Part shown: positions 25,890-34,158 of the stretch, one piece after another
Layout: every line of letters starts with the position of its first letter
Numbering within the stretch: position 1 is the first letter of the stretch
Origin: Paenibacillus tyrphae
Lineage (GTDB): Bacteria; Bacillota; Bacilli; Paenibacillales; NBRC-103111
Length of the DNA: 64,000 nucleotides
Assembly: GCF_027925525.1 (NCBI RefSeq)
Contig: NZ_BSDJ01000005.1
Span: 62,001 to 126,000 of the forward strand
Reading direction: 5' to 3'
Made by a program: the position numbers and the translations under genes
The notes under the pieces: generated by a model
The model's database searches: none
What the model was told of the DNA's origin: nothing
The model's input: the letters and a program-made list of their open reading frames with translations, nothing else

Positions 25890-26663
25890 ATGATCCGACA
25901 AGCAGCAAGTCAAATCGCAAGCGAGCCGTCCATCTTGACCGTAAAGCTGGCAGAAACCGACTTTGAAGTGGAGCAGGCACTGCGTCTGAGGTATCAGGTT
26001 TTTGTAGAAGAAGAGAAGAACATGAAGATGCGAACCGAGAACGGATTGGAGCGGGATATTTACGATGCTTATTGCGACCATCTGATCGTCAAAGATGTAA
26101 TCACGGGAGAGGTTGTCGGAACATACCGGCTACTGCCGGGAGAGCGGGCGACCTCGGGCATCGGATTTTACTCGGAAACCGAATTCAATCTGCACGCGTT
26201 CGATTCGCTGAAGCGCCATACACTGGAGCTCGGGAGAAGCTGTATTGCGCCGGCCTACCGCGGAAGCAGGGCGATTCAAATGCTGTGGGAGGGCATTGCC
26301 GCGTATATGACCGAGCTGAATTACCGCTATTTGATCGGCTGCGCCAGTTTGCGTCTCCCGAATTTGCAGGAGCTGAATCTGATCTATACGATGCTTCGCA
26401 GTAAACAGGTCATTACGGAACGGTACGGCATTCGTCCGTTGGAAACGCACCGGATTCGGGGGCTGAGCACGATCGAATCGGAGCTGGCCGAGAAAGAAAT
26501 TTTCCGCAGGCTGCCCCCGCTGATGAAGGGATATCAATGGCTTGGGGCAGAGATTGGCGGCGATCCGGCGTACGATAGACTGTTCGATACGGTAGACTTC
26601 TTCATCGTGCTGGAAAAGGACCGGATCACCCGCAGATACAAGAAGCATTTTTTAAACGGGTAG
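25890..26663 (+). CDS. OlsB-like GNAT N-acyltransferase
   Basis: Resembles OlsB, which joins a 3-hydroxy fatty acid from acyl carrier protein to the amino group of ornithine, the first step of aminolipid synthesis; autoinducer synthases share the fold (Acetyltransf_5). Supporting features in the 257 residues are LRYQVFVEE, CDHLIV, the VVGTYRLLPG strand, and the ELGRSCI-P-YRGS stretch typical of OlsB. The start could be GTG 25881 or ATG 25890; GGAGAAAGG lies at 25871-25879. It is followed 12 bases later by an LpxL-like acyltransferase, the same kind of pairing as OlsB/OlsA. The substrate amine is unknown. Confidence 0.75.
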   Translation: MIRQAASQIASEPSILTVKLAETDFEVEQALRLRYQVFVEEEKNMKMRTENGLERDIYDAYCDHLIVKDVITGEVVGTYRLLPGERATSGIGFYSETEFNLHAFDSLKRHTLELGRSCIAPAYRGSRAIQMLWEGIAAYMTELNYRYLIGCASLRLPNLQELNLIYTMLRSKQVITERYGIRPLETHRIRGLSTIESELAEKEIFRRLPPLMKGYQWLGAEIGGDPAYDRLFDTVDFFIVLEKDRITRRYKKHFLNG

Positions 26664-26675
26664 GGGGCTGGGAGC

Positions 26676-27629
26676 TTGTACGAATGGATTGCCAAAGTGA
26701 CCGCGGACCGGCAAGCGTGCGAGCGTTGGGCGCGGCGGTGCGGTCTGCTGCCGAGAAGCGTGATGGCCGCGTTGTGCCGAATGGCGGCTTTACTGTTGTA
26801 TAGCTGCGCCGGTTCAGGTTTGAGAAGCAAGGTGCAGCGGAACATGAAGGAGCTGCTGCCGGAACGGACAGCTCAGCAGATCAGGAAGACTGGGTTTCGC
26901 TATACCGAAAATGTCGTCTTTGCGCTATATGAAATTTTGCTGGAATCGCACCGACTGCCGGGCAGTGAGAAATGGCGTTTCCGGACGGAAGGAGAAGCCC
27001 ACCTGGAAGAAGCGCTGCGTCTAGGCCGCGGTGCGATTGTATATACGCCGCATGCGGGCAACTTTTTTTACTACTATTGGTATTTGTGCCAGAAGTATTC
27101 GTGTCTAACCGTTGCCACCGGCGGGAGTCCGGAGCTGCGGCCGCTGTATTTGAAGTTTCGGGATATGGGCTGTCCGGGTCTCGATTATGATAACATGCCG
27201 CCGCTGGAACTGCTTCGTAAGCTGAGGAAGCATTTACAGGCGGGAGGCGTCGTCTTTTTGCTGGGGGATTTCTGGCGCCCGACGTTTCCCCTCGCCCGTT
27301 TCTTTGGCCGGATGACGCGAACGCCCGAGGGCGCTTCGACGCTGTCGATCGAGCAGCGGGTGCCCATTATTCCATTCAGTGGATGGCGCGAGCACGGATG
27401 GGTGCACCGGATGCGGTTTGAAGCTCCGCTATATATGTCATCTTCGTTCACGAAGGCGACGCGGACAGAAGCGACGAATGTGTTGAACCGCTTCATGGAA
27501 CGGGTCATTCGGGAACGGCCAGAACAGTGGTTCTATTGGTTTAATGCAGAGGAGCGTTGGGAAACAGAGCAAGGTGACGGGGCTGGGGCTCATACAGAGC
27601 AAGAGCGGCGAAAGACGCATACGGCGTGA
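26676..27629 (+). CDS. LpxL/HtrB-like acyltransferase (lysophospholipid acyltransferase superfamily)
   Basis: Resembles the lipid A acyltransferase family, which moves acyl chains from acyl carrier protein onto a lipid hydroxyl. The 317 residues show an N-terminal hydrophobic stretch at about 28-48, PHAGNFF with the motif His at 126, a GVVFLLGDFWRP stretch and PIIPFSGW. The HX4(D/E) catalytic pair is incomplete: Phe replaces the usual acid after HAGN. The start is TTG 26676 with GGGGG eight bases upstream. Gram-positives lack lipid A, so with the OlsB-like neighbour a role in aminolipid O-acylation is the best guess. Confidence 0.72.
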   Translation: MYEWIAKVTADRQACERWARRCGLLPRSVMAALCRMAALLLYSCAGSGLRSKVQRNMKELLPERTAQQIRKTGFRYTENVVFALYEILLESHRLPGSEKWRFRTEGEAHLEEALRLGRGAIVYTPHAGNFFYYYWYLCQKYSCLTVATGGSPELRPLYLKFRDMGCPGLDYDNMPPLELLRKLRKHLQAGGVVFLLGDFWRPTFPLARFFGRMTRTPEGASTLSIEQRVPIIPFSGWREHGWVHRMRFEAPLYMSSSFTKATRTEATNVLNRFMERVIRERPEQWFYWFNAEERWETEQGDGAGAHTEQERRKTHTA

Positions 27630-27653
27630 CAAGCGAAGGAGGCGTATAGCTGC

Positions 27654-28619
27654 ATGGATACCGGAAGTCATCTGTTGTTTGGCGCTACATTGGCCGGTTT
27701 GGCTATGCTTCAACCTGAAGTGGCTCAAAATCCGGCGCTGCTGCACGCGGTGCTGGCGGCCACGTTGATCGGTTCGCATGCGCCGGATTTCGATACGGTT
27801 GCCCGGGTTCGGGGCTATGCCGTTTATATCCGGGTGCATCGGGGAATCACGCATTCGCTTCCGGCCATGCTTTTATGGCCGCTGGCGCTGTCCGTTCCGA
27901 TCGCTTGGGGATTCGGGGTATGGGAGCATGAGCCGCTTGTTTTCGCCTGGACGATGGCGGCGGTCGTTTTCCACGTAGTTCTGGATTGGCTCAATGCATA
28001 CGGCGTTCAATGCTTTCGTCCGTTCTCCCAGCGCTGGCATCACCTGGATGCGCTCCCATTGTTCGAACCGGTGCTGTTTGTGACGCATGCGGCAGGTTTG
28101 ATTGCATGGCTGTCTACGGGACTTAATCCGGGATTGATGTTTTTGTGGATTTATTCGTTTACGTTAATATATATCGGAGGACGGCTGCTACATCACCGTA
28201 GTGTAGTCCGTTTGGTGAGAATGCGGTTTGGGCTGAAAGGGATGTGCCACGTTGTCCCGAGTCTGCACTGGTTTCGCTGGCAGTTTGTGTTTGAAAGCGG
28301 CGACGCTTTTTATACAGGGAACGTTTATGGCAAGGAACTGACGGTCAAAGATATTTATGCCAAACATACCGAAGGCGGCATGGTCGTAGAGGTCACGCGT
28401 GCGGTTGATGGTGTGCGTGCGTTTTTGCATTTTGCGCAACGCGTGCATGTCACTTGTATCGAGAGGCAGGACGGCTATGAGGTCCGATGGCGGGATATGC
28501 GGTTTTGGCACAATCACGAGCTGCCCTTCGGGGTGGACGTAACGCTCGATCGGGATCTTAAGGTCGTCAGTCAAACGCTAGGCTGGAGGAAAAAAGCGTG
28601 GGACCCGCCGTATGTGTAA
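27654..28619 (+). CDS. YdjM-like membrane-bound metal-dependent hydrolase
   Basis: A polytopic protein of the YdjM/DUF457 group, annotated as metal-dependent hydrolase with unknown substrate. In the 321 residues the likely metal ligands are in GSHLLFG, IGSHAPDFD, HRGITHS and VVLDWLNAYG; four or five membrane segments lie between residues 10 and 185, followed by a soluble C-terminal domain. The start ATG 27654 lies 24 bases after the acyltransferase gene with AAGGAGG upstream, so the three genes look like one operon. Confidence 0.83.
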   Translation: MDTGSHLLFGATLAGLAMLQPEVAQNPALLHAVLAATLIGSHAPDFDTVARVRGYAVYIRVHRGITHSLPAMLLWPLALSVPIAWGFGVWEHEPLVFAWTMAAVVFHVVLDWLNAYGVQCFRPFSQRWHHLDALPLFEPVLFVTHAAGLIAWLSTGLNPGLMFLWIYSFTLIYIGGRLLHHRSVVRLVRMRFGLKGMCHVVPSLHWFRWQFVFESGDAFYTGNVYGKELTVKDIYAKHTEGGMVVEVTRAVDGVRAFLHFAQRVHVTCIERQDGYEVRWRDMRFWHNHELPFGVDVTLDRDLKVVSQTLGWRKKAWDPPYV

Positions 28620-28631
28620 ACCTGCCGGGAG

Positions 28632-28652
28632 TTTGTCGGAATTTGTCGAAAA
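28632..28652 (+). promoter_or_regulatory. Two tandem Spo0A boxes
   Basis: TTTGTCGGA (28632-28640) and TTTGTCGAAAA (28642-28652) lie ten bases apart. The second is a perfect Spo0A box (TGTCGAA), the first differs by one base. They lie about 150 bases ahead of the small gene at 28799 and just after the YdjM-like gene. Confidence 0.55.
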
Positions 28653-28798
28653 TTGCTCAGGCCGAAGGTCTTCAAAGGTGCGAAGCGCTGTATGCCCGTG
28701 CCATAATTGGCAAATGCGGTTTTGTCCCGAGGTATGAATAAAAAACGATCGGGTTAGAATAGTTCCAGTATACAACCAAGCATGGGGAGGTTGACGGA

Positions 28799-29014
28799 AT
28801 GGATTTTACAAGCCAGGATATCGCCGTGATCGAGCAGGCGCTGCAGCTTGCCATTCGGTCGCAATCAAGCGGCGCCAAGGCCCAGCCGTTTCAGGAAGTG
28901 CTGGGTAAGCTTCAGGTGAGCGCGAACGCGGCCATGAACTCAGCTTCGATTCATAAGGTGTCTATGCATGACGGCATAAGGTTCGACTACGATGATTCCT
29001 CCGATGTGCTCTAA
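28799..29014 (+). CDS. Small hypothetical protein
   Basis: Not recognised. The 71 residues are hydrophilic, with a helical N-terminal half (DIAVIEQALQLAIRSQ) and an acidic end (FDYDDSSDVL); no signal or membrane segment. GGGGAGG at 28783-28789 is ten bases before ATG 28799, a strong ribosome site that argues the gene is real. Tandem Spo0A boxes upstream suggest control at the onset of sporulation. Confidence 0.7.
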   Translation: MDFTSQDIAVIEQALQLAIRSQSSGAKAQPFQEVLGKLQVSANAAMNSASIHKVSMHDGIRFDYDDSSDVL

Positions 29015-29284
29015 GTTGATCCATGCTTTAAGAGTGATCGGGACCAGCCGGTCTGATGGGCGGCAGGCCAAAGCTATTCTGCTCGACTGCCGCTTGCCGG
29101 TTTCTCATGTGTCTATTCCCTCACCCCTTTTTCTTCAAAAATGGAACTGCCCCTTTAACTGACGACGCTACAACGAAAAAACTTTCCCGGGAAAGCGCAC
29201 GATACGACATGCTTTCTTCAAGTTTCAACAACATTTAGGCGCGTCATTCCGATTCCGTTCGACCGGCTCCGCTAAGAAAAGAGA
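29015..29284. other. Intergenic stretch before mrfA, no convincing gene
   Basis: A plus-strand frame at 29056-29238 lacks a ribosome site and has unnatural composition. A 26-codon minus-strand ORF (29028-29108) has a fair GGTGAGGG upstream but no recognisable product. The mrfA promoter begins at 29285. Confidence 0.4.
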
Positions 29285-29313
29285 TTGTCACACGAACATG
29301 CATTCGATATAAT
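29285..29313 (+). promoter_or_regulatory. mrfA promoter with LexA-like box in the spacer
   Basis: TTGTCA at 29285-29290 and TATAAT at 29308-29313 have a 17-base spacer. The spacer holds CGAACATGCATTCG; its core GAACATGCATTC (29294-29305) matches GAAC-N4-GTTC with one mismatch, and the outer C and G are kept. Repression by LexA would be steric. The mrfA ATG is 35 bases downstream. Confidence 0.7.
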
Positions 29314-29347
29314 GAAAGGAACGTTACCGTCAAAAGGAGCTGCATTT

Positions 29348-31633
29348 ATGAACCGTTTGACTGGCAAGGTTTCTTCCATCGAAGAAATGATCGATCTGAT
29401 CCGTTCGTCGTCCGAGCTAATGTCTCAGGTGACTTACTGGCATACGATTCCGCCGCGGGAAGGGCGGTACGAGTCATTCCCGGAAGGCTTGCACTCCGGG
29501 CTACGGGAAGCATTGCTCGCCCGGGGCATCGGACAATTATATACGCATCAAGCCCAATCGTTCCGCGAAGTAAGCGCGGGGCGGCACGTCGTGACCGTGA
29601 CCCCGACCGCCTCGGGCAAAACGCTGTGCTACAACCTGCCGGTGTTGGAGGGCATATTGAAAGACGAGAGCGCGCGTGCGCTCTATTTGTTTCCGACCAA
29701 AGCGCTCGCTCAGGACCAGGTGGCCGAGCTTCAAGAGCTGGCGAATATTATGGGCGCCGATATCAAAACCCATACGTACGACGGGGATACGCCGCCGACC
29801 GTACGCCAAGCCATTCGCAATGCCGGGCACATCGTTGTGACGAACCCGGATATGCTGCACTCCGCGATTTTGCCGCATCACACAAAGTGGGTGAAGCTGT
29901 TTGAGAATATAAAGTTCATTGTCATTGACGAGGTTCATTCTTACCGCGGCGTATTCGGCAGCCATGTGGCCAACGTAATCCGGCGGCTTAAGCGGATTTG
30001 CCGCTTTTACGGCTCGAATCCGCAGTTTATTTGTGCTTCGGCGACGATTGACAATCCGAAGGAGCACGCGGAGCGGCTGATCGGGGAGAGTGTATCCCTT
30101 GTCAATGACAACGGCGCGCCCGCAGGCGAGAAGCATTTTGTCTTCTATAATCCTCCCGTCGTTAACCAGCAGCTTGGCATCCGCAAGAGCAGTGTGCTGG
30201 AGACGAGGAAAATCGCTGCGATGCTGCTGCGCCAGGGGATACAAACGATCGTTTTCGCGCGGAGCCGCGTACGGGTCGAAATTTTGCTTACATATTTGCA
30301 GGAGCTGGTCGCCCACGAGCTGGGCACGAAATCGATCCGCGGTTACCGCGGAGGGTATCTGCCCAAGCTGCGGCGCGAAATCGAGCGGGGGCTGCGTAGT
30401 GGAGACATCCGCGGCGTCGTCAGCACAAACGCGCTGGAGCTCGGGATCGATATCGGGCAGCTTCAGGCGTGCGTGCTGAACGGCTATCCCGGCACGATCG
30501 CGAGCACGTGGCAGCAGTCGGGCCGCGCCGGGAGACGGCAGGAAAGCTCCGTCACGTTCCTCGTGGCGAGCAGCAATCCGCTGGATCAATACATGATCCA
30601 GAACCCCAGATTTTTTTTCGAGCGTCCGCCGGAGCGGGCGCTGATCGAACCGGACAACCTCATCATCCTGGTCGACCATGTCAAATGCGCCGCCTACGAG
30701 CTGCCGTTCGAAGAGAACGAACAATTTGGCGGCGAGTCGCTGCATGATATATTGGAGTTTTTGACGGAGGAACGAATATTGCACCGGGTCAAAAACAGGT
30801 GGCACTGGATGGAGCAGTCGTTTCCGGCGCACGATATCAGCTTGCGGTCGGCCGCGCAGGAAAATTTCATCATCATCGATATGACGAATGGCGCCCGGGT
30901 CATCGGCGAGGTAGACCGGTTCAGCGCCCCGACGATGATTCACGAGGAAGCGATCTATATCCACGAGGGCGTGCAGTATCAGGTGGAGAAACTCGATTAC
31001 GAGGAGAAGAAGGCTTACATACGCGAGGTCGACGTCGATTATTTCACGGACGCCAGTTTGGCCGTCCAGTTGAAGGTGCTGCATGTGCACCGGGAGGCGA
31101 TTGACCGGGGGCTCAAGCGGCAGTTCGGCGAAGTGACTGTTAACGCCAAGGCGACGATTTTCAAAAAAATCAAGCTGCGGACACATGAGAATATCGGATC
31201 AGGACCGATTCATCTGCCAGAGGAGGAGCTGCATACGAGCTCTTACTGGTTCACGTTCGACGACGAGATTGCCGCGGGCATGACGGTGAACGATATGCAA
31301 TTTGCGCTGCTGGGGCTGGCGAACGTGCTTGTGCACATCGCACCGCTTTATTTGATGTGCGACCCGCATGACATCCGCGTCGTTCCGCAGGTGAAGGCGG
31401 TGCATAACAAGCAGCCTACGATCTTTTTCTACGACCGTTACCCGGGCGGCGTAGGGCTTAGCGAGCGGCTGTACGAAGTGCATGGGGATCTGCTGGCCGA
31501 AGCGCAGCGCCTGATTTCGTCGTGCGGCTGCTTAAGCGGCTGCCCGGCCTGTGTCGGGCCGATTGAAGAGGTCGGGCTGACCGGGAAGCAGCTGTCGCTC
31601 GGGCTGCTGAAGCAGCTGGAGGCCTCGCGATGA
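29348..31633 (+). CDS. mrfA: DEXH helicase MrfA (YprA), mitomycin repair factor
   Basis: In Bacillus subtilis MrfA is the helicase of a pathway, with nuclease MrfB, that repairs mitomycin C adducts and crosslinks. The 761-residue product has helicase motif I PTASGKT, motif II in VIDEVHS (DEVH), SAT, and motif VI QQSGRAGR. A DUF1998 domain follows, and the C-terminus holds four Cys in CGCLSGCPAC plus upstream residues, a metal site. AAAAGGAG precedes ATG 29348; the longer frame from 29285 runs through the promoter. Its stop overlaps the mrfB start (ATGA). Confidence 0.94.
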   Translation: MNRLTGKVSSIEEMIDLIRSSSELMSQVTYWHTIPPREGRYESFPEGLHSGLREALLARGIGQLYTHQAQSFREVSAGRHVVTVTPTASGKTLCYNLPVLEGILKDESARALYLFPTKALAQDQVAELQELANIMGADIKTHTYDGDTPPTVRQAIRNAGHIVVTNPDMLHSAILPHHTKWVKLFENIKFIVIDEVHSYRGVFGSHVANVIRRLKRICRFYGSNPQFICASATIDNPKEHAERLIGESVSLVNDNGAPAGEKHFVFYNPPVVNQQLGIRKSSVLETRKIAAMLLRQGIQTIVFARSRVRVEILLTYLQELVAHELGTKSIRGYRGGYLPKLRREIERGLRSGDIRGVVSTNALELGIDIGQLQACVLNGYPGTIASTWQQSGRAGRRQESSVTFLVASSNPLDQYMIQNPRFFFERPPERALIEPDNLIILVDHVKCAAYELPFEENEQFGGESLHDILEFLTEERILHRVKNRWHWMEQSFPAHDISLRSAAQENFIIIDMTNGARVIGEVDRFSAPTMIHEEAIYIHEGVQYQVEKLDYEEKKAYIREVDVDYFTDASLAVQLKVLHVHREAIDRGLKRQFGEVTVNAKATIFKKIKLRTHENIGSGPIHLPEEELHTSSYWFTFDDEIAAGMTVNDMQFALLGLANVLVHIAPLYLMCDPHDIRVVPQVKAVHNKQPTIFFYDRYPGGVGLSERLYEVHGDLLAEAQRLISSCGCLSGCPACVGPIEEVGLTGKQLSLGLLKQLEASR

Positions 31634-33273
31634 GCTCGCTTAAGGAAAGGCTGCTGCGGCACAAAAAGTCGATAGCGGGTACGCAGGAACGCGAGGAAGA
31701 AGACAAAATTCTCGTAGGAGAGCAGCCGCCGGGGGTGGCTGAAGAGGGCCAGGCGGCTCACGGTGAGAATAAACCGGAGTCCGCGCCGGAGTTTGACGAA
31801 TGGTCGATTGTCGGTGCGGCCATGGAGCATACGGAGTGGGGGGATTTCATCATCCGCCGCCGCACGTATGAAGCGGGGTTTCGTCATGGGCAATATGAGC
31901 TGGGGCGTTTATCGTCCTGCGCGGAGGAGCTGTTTGCGCTGCTTGAGCCGGCGGCAGGCAGTGCTGTGTCGAACCGTTCGGCCACTCCATTTCACGAGCG
32001 GCTGCTCTTTCTGGATACCGAAACGACAGGGCTGGGGCATGGGGCAGGCAACGTGCCGTTCATGATCGGAATCGGATTTTACCAAGGCCATCGATATCAT
32101 ATCGAGCAGATGCTGATCCGGCACCCGGGCGAAGAGTCGGCGATGCTGGCCTATTTGGAGCAAAAGCTTGCTGCGCATCCGGTGTTAATCTCTTATAACG
32201 GCAAATCGTTCGATTGGCCGATTGTCAAAAACCGCTATATTATGAACCGGATGGAGCTGGCCGCCGAGCCCGTGGGGCACATCGATTTTTTGCATCCGTC
32301 TCGCAGCTTATGGAAGCACACGCTGCCCTCCTGCCGACTAGGCAAAGTAGAGGAGGAACGGCTTGGCGTCCGGCGCGAAGAAGACGTGCCAGGCTCGCTT
32401 GCGCCGACGCTCTATTTTCAATATTTGGCGCAGCGCGACCCTTCCGTTTTGGAAGGTGTGTTCGTCCATAATGAGCTGGACGTGCTGTCGCTGGCGGGCC
32501 TGGCCGTTCATTTTGCCTGCTTGCTGAACGGTTCCTGTGATTGGTCTCACGCGAGGTTGTTCGGTTTAGAGGAATGCTTTCGGCTCGGCCTGTGGCTCGA
32601 TAAAATCGGTCGAAGCGGCATGGCTGACACGGTAATGAACGCGCTGACCGAAGAGCTTCTTGTTGCGGACGAGCTTGCTGCCGAAGAACCGTGCCTGCTG
32701 CCGCTTGCGCAATTTTGCAAGCGCCGGGGACGTTACATGCAAGCCTGCTCGCTCTGGAGCCGGTATATCGCCCTGAAGGGCCGCCGTGCGACAGCTTCGC
32801 TGGAGCCGTATATCGAGCTGTCCATGTACTATGAGCATAAGGAAAAACAGTGGGAGCGCGCTCTCGCCTATGCTCAGGAAGCGCTTGACCATCTCTGGCG
32901 GCGAGATGCCTTGAAGCGGAGCGGAGAGCGCAAATCGTCCGCACTTAGCGGCAGCCGTGCGAAGGGAAAAGAGGAGCGGGAGGAGGATGCAGAAGTCGTC
33001 AGCCTGCGCAAGCGAATCGAACGCCTGCGGCGGAAAGCGTCCTCTTCCGCTAGTGCAACGCGTGTTACTGGTGCTATTGAGCAAGAAGTGTCCGATTCGC
33101 TATTGCCGACGGAGTCAAGCGCCCGGACAAGGACAAAGCTATCCAGCCGGTCAGTCGGCCAAGTCCCGGCATCAGCTCCGGTGCAGGGAGCAGCGTCTGC
33201 CGTATCCCGCGTTCCTCAATCAAAAAGAAAATCCGACCTGTCTGCGGCGGAACAGCTTTCTATGCCACTGTAA
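31630..33273 (+). CDS. mrfB: Exonuclease MrfB (YprB), RNase H-like fold
   Basis: The 3'-5' exonuclease partner of MrfA. DEDD-type motifs are clear: FLDTETTG (Asp and Glu), SYNGKSFDWPIVKNR (Asp), and HNELDVLSLAGL (Asp). The C-terminal part from about residue 300 has TPR-like helices and ends in a basic, low-complexity tail rich in Ser, Arg and Lys (about 430-547). ATG 31630 overlaps the mrfA stop by four bases, with GGAGG upstream, so the two are translationally coupled. At 547 residues it is longer than the Bacillus protein (about 410) because of the tail. Confidence 0.93.
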   Translation: MSSLKERLLRHKKSIAGTQEREEEDKILVGEQPPGVAEEGQAAHGENKPESAPEFDEWSIVGAAMEHTEWGDFIIRRRTYEAGFRHGQYELGRLSSCAEELFALLEPAAGSAVSNRSATPFHERLLFLDTETTGLGHGAGNVPFMIGIGFYQGHRYHIEQMLIRHPGEESAMLAYLEQKLAAHPVLISYNGKSFDWPIVKNRYIMNRMELAAEPVGHIDFLHPSRSLWKHTLPSCRLGKVEEERLGVRREEDVPGSLAPTLYFQYLAQRDPSVLEGVFVHNELDVLSLAGLAVHFACLLNGSCDWSHARLFGLEECFRLGLWLDKIGRSGMADTVMNALTEELLVADELAAEEPCLLPLAQFCKRRGRYMQACSLWSRYIALKGRRATASLEPYIELSMYYEHKEKQWERALAYAQEALDHLWRRDALKRSGERKSSALSGSRAKGKEEREEDAEVVSLRKRIERLRRKASSSASATRVTGAIEQEVSDSLLPTESSARTRTKLSSRSVGQVPASAPVQGAASAVSRVPQSKRKSDLSAAEQLSMPL

Positions 33274-33335
33274 GTATAATTTCGCTTCGGGGTGGAAATA
33301 CATGGTAAGATCATGATCCGAAAGGAGCAATGACG

Positions 33336-34145
33336 ATGCCTGAGCTGCCCGAAATGGAAAATTACCGAAAGCTGCTAAGCGAGCGAATCATAGGCCGGAT
33401 TGTGACGGATACGGAAGTAACAAGAGAAAAATCGATTAACGTGACGCCCGAGCGATGGACGCAGGAGCTGATCGGTCAGGCCGTTTCCCGCATTGACAGG
33501 AGAGCGAAGCATCTGCTGTTTCGCTTAACGACAGGCAACGTACTGGTGCTTCATTTAATGCTCGGAGGTATGATGTTTTACGGCAAGACAGAGGAAAAGC
33601 CGGACCGGTCCGTTCAAGTGCGGCTCGGCTTCGGAGATCGTCATTTGTTTTTTATCGGGCTGCGGCTCGGTTATTTGCATCTCCATGATCCGGGGGAAGT
33701 TGATGAGCTGATGAACAAGCTCGGTCCCGAACCGTTCGACCCGGGGCTTACGCCTGACCGGTTCGCCGAACGTCTGCGCGCCAAAGCGGGTACGCTTAAA
33801 AGCAACCTTGTCGATCAAAGCGTCTTTGCGGGTATTGGCAACTGTTATAGCGATGAAATCTGCTATCATGCGGGTCTCCTGCCGTCCCGGCGTCCGAACG
33901 CGTTGTCTGATGAAGAGGTTGACCGGTTATTCCACTCTATGCGGGAAGTGCTGACGGAAGCGACGCAGGGCGGCGGGTACATGGAAATGCCGCTATTCGT
34001 CGGCGATGCGCTTACGGGCGGCTTCGACAGCCGCTGCCGGGTTTACGACCGCGAAGGAGAACCGTGCTTGCGCTGCGGTAGCCCGATTGCCAGACGAGAC
34101 GTTTCGTCCAAGAAATCGTTTTGCTGTCTTGTCTGTCAGGGGTGA
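33336..34145 (+). CDS. Fpg/Nei-family DNA glycosylase
   Basis: Removes oxidised bases and nicks the strand. ATG 33336 gives MPELPE, where Pro2 becomes the catalytic N-terminal residue and Glu3 acts as acid; AGGAG lies eight bases before. Lys in RRAKHLLF and Asn in GIGNCYSDE match the DNA-binding residues. The zinc finger keeps four Cys (CLRCG ... CCLVCQ), but the finger Arg that grips the phosphate is Lys in my alignment (SKKSFCCLVCQ). The protein has 269 residues. It lies 62 bases after mrfB and 13 before nfo, in a DNA-repair run. Confidence 0.85.
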   Translation: MPELPEMENYRKLLSERIIGRIVTDTEVTREKSINVTPERWTQELIGQAVSRIDRRAKHLLFRLTTGNVLVLHLMLGGMMFYGKTEEKPDRSVQVRLGFGDRHLFFIGLRLGYLHLHDPGEVDELMNKLGPEPFDPGLTPDRFAERLRAKAGTLKSNLVDQSVFAGIGNCYSDEICYHAGLLPSRRPNALSDEEVDRLFHSMREVLTEATQGGGYMEMPLFVGDALTGGFDSRCRVYDREGEPCLRCGSPIARRDVSSKKSFCCLVCQG

Positions 34146-34158
34146 GGGGGCGTTGACC

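Noticed and set aside
29028..29108. 26-codon minus-strand ORF with a GGTGAGGG site
   Set aside because: Too short and unlike any known small protein; the site may be chance.
29056..29238. 60-codon ORF before mrfA
   Set aside because: Lacks a ribosome site and reads as random sequence.
29679..31186. Long minus-strand ORF opposite mrfA (29537-31186)
   Set aside because: It is the antisense shadow of a helicase with all motifs in the plus frame.
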